Translations under genes and position numbers: made by a program
Shown: positions 28,041 through 35,843 of the stretch, in pieces
Layout of the letters: every line of letters begins with the position of its first letter
Position numbering within the stretch: the stretch's first letter is position 1
Notes under the pieces: generated by a model
Told to the model about the DNA's origin: nothing
Database searches by the model: none
The model's input: the letters and a program-made list of their open reading frames with translations, nothing else
Source of the DNA: Candidatus Methylomirabilis sp.
GTDB lineage: Bacteria; Methylomirabilota; Methylomirabilia; Methylomirabilales; Methylomirabilaceae
DNA length: 64,000 nucleotides
NCBI RefSeq assembly: GCF_028716865.1
Contig: NZ_JAQUOY010000004.1
Location: forward strand, 1-64,000
Direction of reading: 5' to 3'

Positions 28041-29297
28041 TCATTTGGCCACGTCCATTCCTACCACTGCATTAAGCTGGTGAAGGTTCGTCAGGTAGGT
28101 TGCCAGCGCCTGGCGGTAAGCTAATTGCACGCCCCGGTGGGTCCGTTCCGCTTCCAGCAGGTCCAGGATAGATGTCCGACCGCTCTTGTACGCAAACTCG
28201 GCGATCTCCCTGGACTCCTTGGCCCGGTTAAGATAGACCTGTTCGTAGAGTCGAACCCGCTCCCGGCTGGTCCGGAAGGCGGCATAACTCACCTCCACGT
28301 CGTTGCTAATCTGGTTGCGAACAGCCTCAGCAATCGAGGAGGCCCGGATTGCTTCCGCTTTGGTTCTGGCAATCTCTCCCTGATTTCGGTCGAAGATGCG
28401 GAGCGGGAAGCTGAAGCCAAAGCCGACGCTGTTCTCTTGGGGACCGGCCGGAAAGAGCGGGTTGATCGAACTTGATACCCCTGGTTCGGTGTGATGATAG
28501 CCGAGCGCTAAAGAGACATCGGTGTAGCTGTTGGCGATGGCCAGTCTGATGTCTGCCTCCGTCTTCTTCTTCAAGGTTTCGACTGAACGGAGATCCGGCC
28601 GGTTACGGAGGGCAAGCTCGTTTAAGTCGGCCAGTGACATGTCGAACTCTCTGAACTCGAGTTCGCCTTCGATCTCGAACTCTTCAGCCAACTCCGGGGT
28701 AGCCAGCAATGTCCTTAAGGTCGTCCTGGCCGTTTTCAGGGCCAGGTTCGCGTCCTGTACGTCGTTTTCAAATTGGAGCTCCTGAAGCTCGATCTTCAGG
28801 AGATCGGCCCCCGAGATGTCGCCCTTCTGAAACCTGATCGTGTTGAGACCTTCCTCCTCCTGAAAATTCTTGAGGTTCTGCTGGGCTAGTTCCAGGTTCG
28901 ATCTGGCCAGCAGGGCGTCCGTGAACGTCTTTCGCACTGAGAAGACCAGACCTCGCCGGGCCTCAGAAAAATCGCTGGCGGTGATCTCAGTAGAGAGCTT
29001 CGCGCTGTCAATTCGGCGCCCGCGCTTACTCCCGCGCTCGAAGAGCTGGGATACTCCAGCCGTAAAGTCCTGCGATGAGCTTACGAAGACCGGATTGGGC
29101 AGGAGCCCAGCGGTCACCTCGTTGGCTCGGGCGGAGACAACGCCCTGCGACTGAGCCCGAAGCGTCGGGTTACGCTGGAGCGCCAGCTCCACGGCCTGTT
29201 CCAATGCCAGGTTTCGGATCTCGGCGGCCGCCGCATAGAGGGGTAACATGATAAATGCGAGGGCCGCCGCCCATAGAAGGGGGCGGAATAGCGTCAT
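28041..29297 (-). CDS. TolC-family outer membrane efflux protein (CusC/CzcC-like)
   Basis: 418 residues with a Sec signal (LLWAAALAFIMLPLYAAAAE, cleavage near AAA-AE). Two OEP repeats: LALEQAVELALQRNPTLRAQ and the mirrored half LALRNRPDLRSVETLKKKTE; long coiled helices between. Forms the trimeric exit duct for the pump. First of the three efflux genes; a small secreted ORF precedes it by ~65 bp. Confidence 0.92.
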   Translation of the reverse strand: MTLFRPLLWAAALAFIMLPLYAAAAEIRNLALEQAVELALQRNPTLRAQSQGVVSARANEVTAGLLPNPVFVSSSQDFTAGVSQLFERGSKRGRRIDSAKLSTEITASDFSEARRGLVFSVRKTFTDALLARSNLELAQQNLKNFQEEEGLNTIRFQKGDISGADLLKIELQELQFENDVQDANLALKTARTTLRTLLATPELAEEFEIEGELEFREFDMSLADLNELALRNRPDLRSVETLKKKTEADIRLAIANSYTDVSLALGYHHTEPGVSSSINPLFPAGPQENSVGFGFSFPLRIFDRNQGEIARTKAEAIRASSIAEAVRNQISNDVEVSYAAFRTSRERVRLYEQVYLNRAKESREIAEFAYKSGRTSILDLLEAERTHRGVQLAYRQALATYLTNLHQLNAVVGMDVAK

Positions 29298-29361
29298 TTC
29301 GACCTCCTGTTTCTAACGGGTCGTAGCGGTCAACAACAAAACAGGGTTGTGGAAACGGAAG

Positions 29362-29733
29362 CTAGGCTGAACGTTGGGCGGGCTCGATTTCCCCTTCTGG
29401 GGAGGCGGACTCCGACTGGGTCGCATTACGGGTGCGGACTATGCGGTAGTTGGATGTTGAAGGCAGCGTGGGACGAGACGCGAGAGAATGGTAACCCGTC
29501 GCGGTGAACACAAGACCGCGCAAAGGCCCTGGCGACGGAGCAGGGGTATGCGCCGTAGGAGACTTGATCTCTCCGCTGGCATCCGGCATCACGGCCTCGA
29601 AGCCGCAGGCTTGCGCGAGATTCTTGAAGCGTGATCCGTCGATGTCCAGCAGATCAAAGAGGACATAGGAGGAGGTGGCGATCATGCAGACAGCAAAGAT
29701 CGAAAAGAGATGTCGGGAGCAGAAGCGTCGCAT
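29362..29733 (-). CDS. Small hypothetical protein leading the efflux operon
   Basis: 123 residues. An N-terminal hydrophobic stretch (LFSIFAVCMIATSSYVLFDL) looks like a signal or anchor; the rest is Pro/Ser/Thr-rich and probably extended. Two Cys but no His/Met cluster. It lies between a decent promoter and tolC on the same strand, so it probably belongs to the operon. No family recognised. Confidence 0.5.
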   Translation of the reverse strand: MRRFCSRHLFSIFAVCMIATSSYVLFDLLDIDGSRFKNLAQACGFEAVMPDASGEIKSPTAHTPAPSPGPLRGLVFTATGYHSLASRPTLPSTSNYRIVRTRNATQSESASPEGEIEPAQRSA

Positions 29734-29760
29734 ATCAGACCTATTCGTTGTTAAAGCCGT

Positions 29761-29788
29761 AGCTTACTCTTTTGTGCCGGGCTGTCAA
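29761..29788 (-). promoter_or_regulatory. Promoter for the metal efflux operon
   Basis: Minus strand TTGACA (29788-29783), 16-bp spacer, TAAGCT (29766-29761), ~30 bp before the small ORF's ATG. No obvious MerR-type long-spacer operator or two-component gene was found nearby. Confidence 0.5.
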
Positions 29789-30039
29789 GCCTTTTTCAAT
29801 CTCCCAAAAACAGCGATCGCCATAGCTGAGATACTGCTGTACGCCAATCACCGCCGTTTTACGACCCGGTGACCAGCATGGCTCGCCACGTGCGAGGCGC
29901 TTGGCTGTTGCCGCGGTCTCCTGGAGTCCGCGTGACCTGCGCTGAGACAGACCCCTCTCCTTACGTCCTGCGCTGCCCCCGATCCACCGTCCTTCCCCGC
30001 TCGCATCGCCATTCCCTATTTTTCGATGCAACATATCCA

Positions 30040-30069
30040 TTGACAAGCAAAAAACAGCCCTCCTATACT
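30040..30069 (+). promoter_or_regulatory. Promoter for gspA-gspB
   Basis: TTGACA (30040-30045), 18-bp spacer, TATACT (30064-30069). The rest of the 437-bp divergent gap (29734-30170) holds a heptamer-type repeat (~30105-30132) and no convincing gene; the minus ORF at 29741-30046 lacks coding character. Confidence 0.68.
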
Positions 30070-30170
30070 TCCAGACATTGAAAGCAATGCCTTATCAAAT
30101 TGATGATCAGTTGTCAGCTATCAGCAAGCTGAGTTCGGAAGGGCAGCGCAGCCACCTTCCACGTCACGTG

Positions 30171-31766
30171 ATGTATACGACGCATTTCGGCCTCACCGAG
30201 GCCCCGTTCTCCATGACGCCAGATCCGCGCTATCTCTATATGAGTGAGCGCCACCGTGACGCCCTGGCACACCTTCTCTACGGGGTCGGAGAAGGCGGCG
30301 GATTCGTGCAGCTCACCGGCGAGGTTGGAACCGGGAAGACGACACTCTGTCGGTGTCTGCTGGAGCAACTGCCGCCCCGCGTGGATGTGGCTCTCATCCT
30401 CAATCCGCGGCTCACGGATATCGAGCTGCTCGCCGCGGTGTGCGACGAACTCCGCATCTCGTATCCCGTCGGCACGACCAGCGGGAAGCTCTTCGTCGAC
30501 GCGCTCTACCGACACCTGCTCGATGCGCATGCGCAGGGGCGTCGCACGGTGCTCATCGTCGATGAGGCGCAGGACCTCGTCGCCGATGTCCTGGAGCAGA
30601 TCCGGCTGCTGACGAATCTCGAGACCCCAACCCAGAAGCTCCTGCAGATCATCCTCATCGGCCAGCCGGAGCTGATCCGACTACTCGATAAGGAAGATCT
30701 CCGGCAATTGGCCCAGCGGGTCACCGCGCGCTATCACCTGCTGGCGTTCTCCGAGGACGACACGCGAGCCTATATCGTTCATCGACTCCAGATCGCCGGC
30801 CAAAAGGAAAAGATCTTCACCGATGCGGCGATACGCGCAGTGCACGAGGCGGCGCGCGGCATCCCGCGGCTGATTAACGCCATCTGCGACCGCGCGCTGC
30901 TCGGGGCATACACGCAAGACCAACGTCGTGTCATGGCCGCCACGGTGCGCCGCGCGGCGAGCGAGGTGCTCGGCGAGACGCTCACGCCGCGGCTCGCGCG
31001 TCGATGGCGGTGGGTGGGCGCAGCGGTGCTCGTCGCAGTGCTCGTCGGGGGCACCTGGGCGCTCGTCACTCAGGGGCAGGCTCGGTTGATCCGGCGTACC
31101 GTGATCCCGAGTGCGATGAATCCGACCCCGACGTCCGCTATACTGTCGGCGCTCCTCTCGGATCCCTCGCTACGCGCCGACAGGAAGTCGGCCTTCGCCA
31201 GCCTCTATGCGAGTTGGCGCCTTGACGTCAACGACTCCATGGACGACCTCGACTGCGAGCGCGGTCGCTCCGAAGGACTGCAGTGTCTCTTCAAGACGGG
31301 CACGTGGGGCAAGCTTCGGCGATTCAACCTGCCGGCCATCATCGAGCTGTCGACGCCGACGGGAGATCGTCGGTACGCCACGGTGGTGGCCCTGGACGAG
31401 CAGAACGCGACCCTCGACTTCGGGCGGCGGCGGCACGTGTTCCCGCTGAGTGAGATCGACCTCTACTGGGATGGTCCGTTCATTCTCCTCTGGAAGGCGC
31501 CCGAGTTGAACTCGGTTCCCATCAGGCCGGGCACGCGCGGCAAGGACGTGGAGTGGGTGCGAGAGCAACTCGCCGAGTTCGACGGCATCCCCGGAGGAGG
31601 ACGGAATCGCCAGGTCTTCGACGACGACCTCCGCGCCCGGGTGATCGCCTTTCAACGTAGTCGGTCGCTCCTGGCCGACGGGATCGTCGGAAAGGAGACG
31701 CTGATCCATTTGAGCGCCGCCCAGCGCGATCCAAAGGTGCCTCGCCTCCGACGGGCAGGCTCGTAG
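30171..31766 (+). CDS. gspA: GspA/ExeA-type AAA ATPase with peptidoglycan-binding domain
   Basis: 531 residues from ATG 30171 (MYTTHFGLTEAPFSMTPDPR, the usual family start); upstream in-frame starts to 30078 would extend into repeat sequence. AAA domain with Walker A LTGEVGTGKTTLCRCL (~50) and Walker B VLIVDEAQDL (~127); one TM helix (AAVLVAVLVGGTWALV, ~282-300); a C-terminal PG_binding_1 domain (GTRGKDVEWVREQLAEFDGI, AFQRSRSLLADGIVGKETL). With GspB it inserts the type II secretin through peptidoglycan in an ATP-dependent way. The secretin and other gsp genes are not in the window. Confidence 0.9.
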   Translation: MYTTHFGLTEAPFSMTPDPRYLYMSERHRDALAHLLYGVGEGGGFVQLTGEVGTGKTTLCRCLLEQLPPRVDVALILNPRLTDIELLAAVCDELRISYPVGTTSGKLFVDALYRHLLDAHAQGRRTVLIVDEAQDLVADVLEQIRLLTNLETPTQKLLQIILIGQPELIRLLDKEDLRQLAQRVTARYHLLAFSEDDTRAYIVHRLQIAGQKEKIFTDAAIRAVHEAARGIPRLINAICDRALLGAYTQDQRRVMAATVRRAASEVLGETLTPRLARRWRWVGAAVLVAVLVGGTWALVTQGQARLIRRTVIPSAMNPTPTSAILSALLSDPSLRADRKSAFASLYASWRLDVNDSMDDLDCERGRSEGLQCLFKTGTWGKLRRFNLPAIIELSTPTGDRRYATVVALDEQNATLDFGRRRHVFPLSEIDLYWDGPFILLWKAPELNSVPIRPGTRGKDVEWVREQLAEFDGIPGGGRNRQVFDDDLRARVIAFQRSRSLLADGIVGKETLIHLSAAQRDPKVPRLRRAGS

Positions 31767-31773
31767 GCCGCAC

Positions 31774-32535
31774 ATGTCCTACATCCTCGACGCATTGAAG
31801 AAGGCCGACCGGGACCGACAGCCGGTGGCCGTTCCCACGCCGGCAACCGTCCACCGGACGCCGGCGCCTCCTTCACGGCGCCGCCGCCTCTGGCCGTGGA
31901 TCGCCGGTGCGGTGATCGTTGTGAACGTGGGCGTCTGGCTGTGGCTACTGCGTCCGGCGCCCTCCGTCCCCGCCGGAGCGCTGGTGAACGTGACTCAGGA
32001 GCGCGCGACATCCCCGGCGCCGGCGGCGCCGGAGCACGCCGCACGGGTGCGTCCCGTCGAGCCCGTCGTCACACCGGATGCGCTGGACAAGGCGGCGGTT
32101 GCTATGGTGCCGTCGCAAGCCCCACCCTCTGCAACGAGGAGCGCGCCCTCAGCGCCCCTGTCGCGGCTGGAGCAAAATCCTGACGCGGCCCCGCGGTCCG
32201 CCTCGCCTCCGAAGCCTGAGACCGCGCCGGAGAAGTTCCCGGCTCCTGCAGTGACCTCGGCTCCTGTGAAACCCATGGAGCGAGACCCGGTAACACCGCC
32301 GGCGTCTCAAGAACCGCCGGTACCTCAGGAGGTCTTTGCGAATCTGCACCTCCAGGTTCACGTCTATTCCGAGGTCCCCGCAGAGCGCCGGGTCTTCATC
32401 AACAACCAAAAGTACGTCGAAGGCCAGCGGATCGACGCCAATCTCGTGATCGAGAGCATCACGTCCGACGGAGTCTTCGTGAGCTACCGGGGCAAGCGGG
32501 TGTTGCTCCGGGCCGATCAGTCTACCTCTCGCTGA
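31774..32535 (+). CDS. gspB: GspB-like secretion assembly protein
   Basis: 253 residues. MSYILDALKKADRDRQ is the diagnostic GspB/ExeB N-terminus, then one TM helix (WPWIAGAVIVVNVGVWLWLL), a long Pro/Ala-rich periplasmic spacer (~60-180) and a C-terminal GspB domain (LQVHVYSEVPAERRVFINNQ, EGQRIDANLVIESI, GVFVSYRGKRVLL). Partner of GspA, seven bases downstream of it. Confidence 0.9.
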   Translation: MSYILDALKKADRDRQPVAVPTPATVHRTPAPPSRRRRLWPWIAGAVIVVNVGVWLWLLRPAPSVPAGALVNVTQERATSPAPAAPEHAARVRPVEPVVTPDALDKAAVAMVPSQAPPSATRSAPSAPLSRLEQNPDAAPRSASPPKPETAPEKFPAPAVTSAPVKPMERDPVTPPASQEPPVPQEVFANLHLQVHVYSEVPAERRVFINNQKYVEGQRIDANLVIESITSDGVFVSYRGKRVLLRADQSTSR

Positions 32536-32632
32536 CGAGCGCGAAGAGGTTTCGTCTCGACCACGTGTTTGGAGACACGGCGCCGAGCTTTGCGTCGCGC
32601 TCTCATTCCAATTGCAAGTCAGGAGAGAAGAA

Positions 32633-34444
32633 ATGAAGATATTATTTCGTTGCCTTCTATTTGGGATAGGTATTTTTAATCTTGCAGTAGTAGCGATAGC
32701 CGCGGAAGGGGTGGACGACAAGCGTCTATTGTCTGCGCATACCGATAACAGTAACTGGCTGACCTATGGACATGGCTACAGTAATCAACGTTACTCTGAA
32801 CTTGATGAAATTAATCGCGATAACGTGAAACGGCTGGTCCCCCGCTGGATCTATCAGACCGGGATACCGGGCACGTTTCAAACCAATCCGCTGATTGCCG
32901 ACGGGATCATGTACCTCAGCACACCCTATAACCACGTCGTTGCCCTGGACGCCGTGACCGGAAAGGTGAAATGGCGTTACGAGCACAAGCTCACAACAGA
33001 GGAATTATGTTGTGGGCCGACTAATCGTGGTGTGGCGATGGGTTACGGTAAGATTTACATGATTACCGTCGACGCCCGCCTGATCGCTCTCGACATGAAC
33101 ACCGGGGCCGTGCTCTGGGATGTGCCGGTAGCGGATCCCAACACCGGCGCGCGGGAGTCACTGGATTTTCTGGCGGAGGCCGATGCTTTGAAAACATGGA
33201 AAGTCATCGGCTGGACAGGTTTTTCCGGAAACATGGCACCGCTGGTATTTGATGGACAGGTGATCATTGGCATCACCGGCGCCGGGTACGGCCTCACGCT
33301 GAGGGCAACCACGGAAGGCGATCCGCATGCGGTGGTGGGGATTGCCGGGGAAGACCAGGGTCTGCGGGCTTTTGTATCAGCATATGACGCTGGCAGCGGA
33401 AAGTTGCGCTGGCGCTGGTATTCCACACCCACGCAGGGGTGGGAAGGAAAATTCTCCGGCCAGACCGTCGCGGGTGACTCGCTGGAACGCGATCTGAAAG
33501 CGGAGAAAGCCGCGCTGCCCAAATACGCAGATGCCTGGAAGAGAGGTGGTGGTTCGGTGTGGACCCATCCCGCTCTGGATCCAGCCGCGGGGTTGCTTTA
33601 TGTCGGCACCGGCAATCCGGCGCCGCAAATGGATGACTCTACGCGTCCCGGCGACAATCTCTACACGTCTTCGCTGGTCGCCCTGGATGCCCGGACCGGC
33701 CAGATGAAATGGTACTTCCAGGAGGTTCCTCACGATGTGTGGAACTATGATGTGGCAAGCCCTCCGATCCTCATCGATACCATGCATAACGGTCGTCTCA
33801 CGCCTGCCGTGGCCCAAGCCGGCAAGACTGGTTGGCTGTATGTCCTCAACCGCCTGACCGGTAAATTGTTATCACGTTCAGAGCCGTTCGTGCCACAGCA
33901 TAATATTTTCCGGCGCCCGACACGGGATGGGATCGTGATTTCCCCTGGTTTGGTCGGGGGTAACGACTGGTCTCCCGCCGCCTATAACCGGCAGACCGGT
34001 TGGATCTATGTCGCGGCGGTGCACATGCCGACTAAATACACCGTACACGATGTACCACCTGAAAAGCGTAAGCCGGGATTAAGCGACATCTACGTTGCAG
34101 CAACCAGCGCCGAGGAATCCGGTACGGGCAGGTTAAGTGCCATCGATCCCGCTTCCGGAAAGATTCAATGGCAGGTACAAACCGATAAACCCCTGGTAGG
34201 AGGGGTAGCGACGAGCGCGGGAGGATTGGTGTTTGCGGGAGAAAGCAATGGTCAATTTACCGCCCGTGACGCAAGCGACGGTAGTTTGTTGTGGCAGTTC
34301 AACACGGGGGCCGGTGTCAATGCGCCGCCGGTCATTTACAAGGCGGGTGGAAAGCAATTTGTCGTGGTCGCTGCCGGAGGGCACCAGAAGTTCCAGTTTC
34401 CCCTGGGAGACGCGATAATCGCATTTGGCTTACCGGACAACTAA
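32633..34444 (+). CDS. PQQ-dependent dehydrogenase (methanol/ethanol dehydrogenase family)
   Basis: 603 residues from ATG 32633 (AGGAG seven bases upstream). Signal peptide to about residue 26 (NLAVVAIAA). The eight-bladed propeller shows tryptophan-docking repeats (VVALDAVTGKVKWRYEHKL, SLVALDARTGQMKWYFQEVP) and a vicinal Cys pair ELCCGPTNRG (~126) that contacts PQQ. No C-terminal heme c motif (CxxCH). By eye the catalytic Asp is in VALDARTG; the residue two positions later, Asp in lanthanide enzymes, is Arg here. Periplasmic alcohol, aldose or similar oxidation; substrate unknown and no mxaG/mxaJ neighbours. Confidence 0.85.
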   Translation: MKILFRCLLFGIGIFNLAVVAIAAEGVDDKRLLSAHTDNSNWLTYGHGYSNQRYSELDEINRDNVKRLVPRWIYQTGIPGTFQTNPLIADGIMYLSTPYNHVVALDAVTGKVKWRYEHKLTTEELCCGPTNRGVAMGYGKIYMITVDARLIALDMNTGAVLWDVPVADPNTGARESLDFLAEADALKTWKVIGWTGFSGNMAPLVFDGQVIIGITGAGYGLTLRATTEGDPHAVVGIAGEDQGLRAFVSAYDAGSGKLRWRWYSTPTQGWEGKFSGQTVAGDSLERDLKAEKAALPKYADAWKRGGGSVWTHPALDPAAGLLYVGTGNPAPQMDDSTRPGDNLYTSSLVALDARTGQMKWYFQEVPHDVWNYDVASPPILIDTMHNGRLTPAVAQAGKTGWLYVLNRLTGKLLSRSEPFVPQHNIFRRPTRDGIVISPGLVGGNDWSPAAYNRQTGWIYVAAVHMPTKYTVHDVPPEKRKPGLSDIYVAATSAEESGTGRLSAIDPASGKIQWQVQTDKPLVGGVATSAGGLVFAGESNGQFTARDASDGSLLWQFNTGAGVNAPPVIYKAGGKQFVVVAAGGHQKFQFPLGDAIIAFGLPDN

Positions 34445-34497
34445 CGTCTTTTCTCAGTATCTTTCAAGATCAAGAGTCAAGTTCTCTGCCTCCTTCA

Positions 34498-34543
34498 GGA
34501 AAATAGGGACAGCGACTATTAAAAATGAGAAACTACAAGAACA
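34498..34543 (+). repeat. RAYT/REP-like repeat, copy 2
   Basis: Same ~46-bp element as at 23360-23405, with six mismatches, in the gap between the PQQ dehydrogenase and the ankyrin gene. ATGCCAC follows both copies at different distances. Confidence 0.7.
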
Positions 34544-34646
34544 CCGAACGTAAAAATCAGATGCCACACGTTGACGATTTGGTTCGGTGATCCACTTCGT
34601 TTCGCGTTTGAAACTGTGACTACCTGACGCCGAAGGAGGGGCGACT

Positions 34647-35159
34647 ATGAGCGACGATGTGAACGCCGCAGACAAACACGGTATAACAGTCTTGATGAAA
34701 GTGTGCCAAGACGGCAGTCCCGAGGCCGTGCAAGCGTTGATCGCGAAGGGCGCGCAGGTGAACGCCAGAGATGAATATGGCTGGTCGGCCTTAATGCGAG
34801 CGTCTCTGAGAGGCCGCCTCGAGGTCGTCCAGGCGCTGCTTGCTGCGGGCGCGTATGTGCACGTCAAATCTGACGGGGGCTGGACGGCCTTGATGCGAGC
34901 GGCTCTGGGAGGCCATCGCGAGGTCGTCCAGGCCCTGCTTGCGGCGGGCGCGGATGTGAACGTCCAACAGGACAATGGCGCAACGGCCTTGATATGGGCG
35001 TCTCAGGAAGGCCATCGCGAGATCGTCCAGGTGCTGCTCGCGGCGGGCGCGAATGTGAACGCCAAAACGAACAAGGGCGTAACGGCCATGATGATAGCGT
35101 TTAATAGGAGCGAGGACGAGATCGTGAAGCTCCTCAAGGAAGCCGGGGCAAAGGAATAG
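34647..35159 (+). CDS. Ankyrin-repeat protein
   Basis: 170 residues composed of five ankyrin repeats of 33 residues (e.g. YGWSALMRASLRGRLEVVQA, NGATALIWASQEGHREIVQV). No signal peptide or TM. Strong ribosome site (AAGGAGGGG) before ATG. Ankyrin stacks are protein-binding modules; the partner cannot be inferred. High internal similarity of repeats 2-4 suggests recent repeat expansion. Confidence 0.9.
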   Translation: MSDDVNAADKHGITVLMKVCQDGSPEAVQALIAKGAQVNARDEYGWSALMRASLRGRLEVVQALLAAGAYVHVKSDGGWTALMRAALGGHREVVQALLAAGADVNVQQDNGATALIWASQEGHREIVQVLLAAGANVNAKTNKGVTAMMIAFNRSEDEIVKLLKEAGAKE

Positions 35160-35209
35160 CCCTCAAGGAAGATTGCCAATGGCAATAGGGAGATCCAGGA
35201 GGGGTTCTA

Positions 35210-35266
35210 ATGGCGCGTCTACTTATCGTCTGTCCAGAGCGCCTCATCCCACGCAAGGGCTTATGA
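35210..35266 (+). other. Very short ORF with a strong ribosome site
   Basis: 18 codons (MARLLIVCPERLIPRKGL) behind AGGAGGGG. It may be the start of a lost gene or a leader peptide for the monooxygenase; nothing else supports translation. Confidence 0.2.
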
Positions 35267-35390
35267 CAACGCGTCGCAGGCTCTTGCGTGATCGGTCGGG
35301 GAGATAGGTAACAACACAGTTCGGAGACGCAGGTGACGTCGCTTGTCGGATAGAGTAGGTGTGAGGCCAGCCGAGAAAGGAGTAATGCTC

Positions 35391-35690
35391 ATGCCGGATA
35401 GTGGGGTACGGGTGGTGGCCCGCATTGTGGCTCGTCCCGGGAAGGAAGACGAACTCCGGGCCCTGCTGCAGGGCCTGATCGAGCCCACGCGCAGGGAGCC
35501 TGGGTGCGTGACGTATGAACTGCTTCAGAACAAGACGGATCCAGCCGATTTCACGTTTGTGGAGGAGTGGCGCAGTGAGGCAGATCTTGATGCGCACTTG
35601 CAGTCGGCACATTTAAGACAAGCTCGTTCCAGGTTATCTGAGCTGGCCGTTACCGATCCGGACATCCGCCGGTATACGGTTGTCGGGTAG
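35391..35690 (+). CDS. Antibiotic biosynthesis monooxygenase (ABM/YgiN) domain protein
   Basis: 99 residues from ATG 35391, eight bases after AAGGAG; an ATG at 35385 is too close. VVARIVARPGKEDELRALLQ, EPGCVTYELLQNKTDPADFT, FVEEWRSEADLDAHLQSAHL form the ferredoxin-like ABM fold. Family members include quinol monooxygenase YgiN and heme-degrading enzymes. Cofactor-free quinol oxidation is the usual annotation; not proven here. Confidence 0.88.
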   Translation: MPDSGVRVVARIVARPGKEDELRALLQGLIEPTRREPGCVTYELLQNKTDPADFTFVEEWRSEADLDAHLQSAHLRQARSRLSELAVTDPDIRRYTVVG

Positions 35691-35768
35691 CGACTCAGCG
35701 CATCGGTTGCCTGTCGCGTACTCTTTTTGTTAATATCCGACTCGATGATGTTATACCAACCGTTTCCT

Positions 35769-35797
35769 TTGACAGACTCAGGGCGAACGGTTGGAAT
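35769..35797 (+). promoter_or_regulatory. Promoter for valS
   Basis: TTGACA (35769-35774), 17-bp spacer, TGGAAT (35792-35797), about 45 bp before the valS start. The leader is too short for a T-box. Confidence 0.5.
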
Positions 35798-35843
35798 GTC
35801 GAAGTTCTCACCATGAACGGATTCCCGTTAAGGGGTGGAGTTG

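Noticed and set aside
29741-30046. 101-codon minus-strand ORF in the gsp/efflux gap
   Set aside because: Low-complexity basic translation, no ribosome site, and it spans the efflux promoter.
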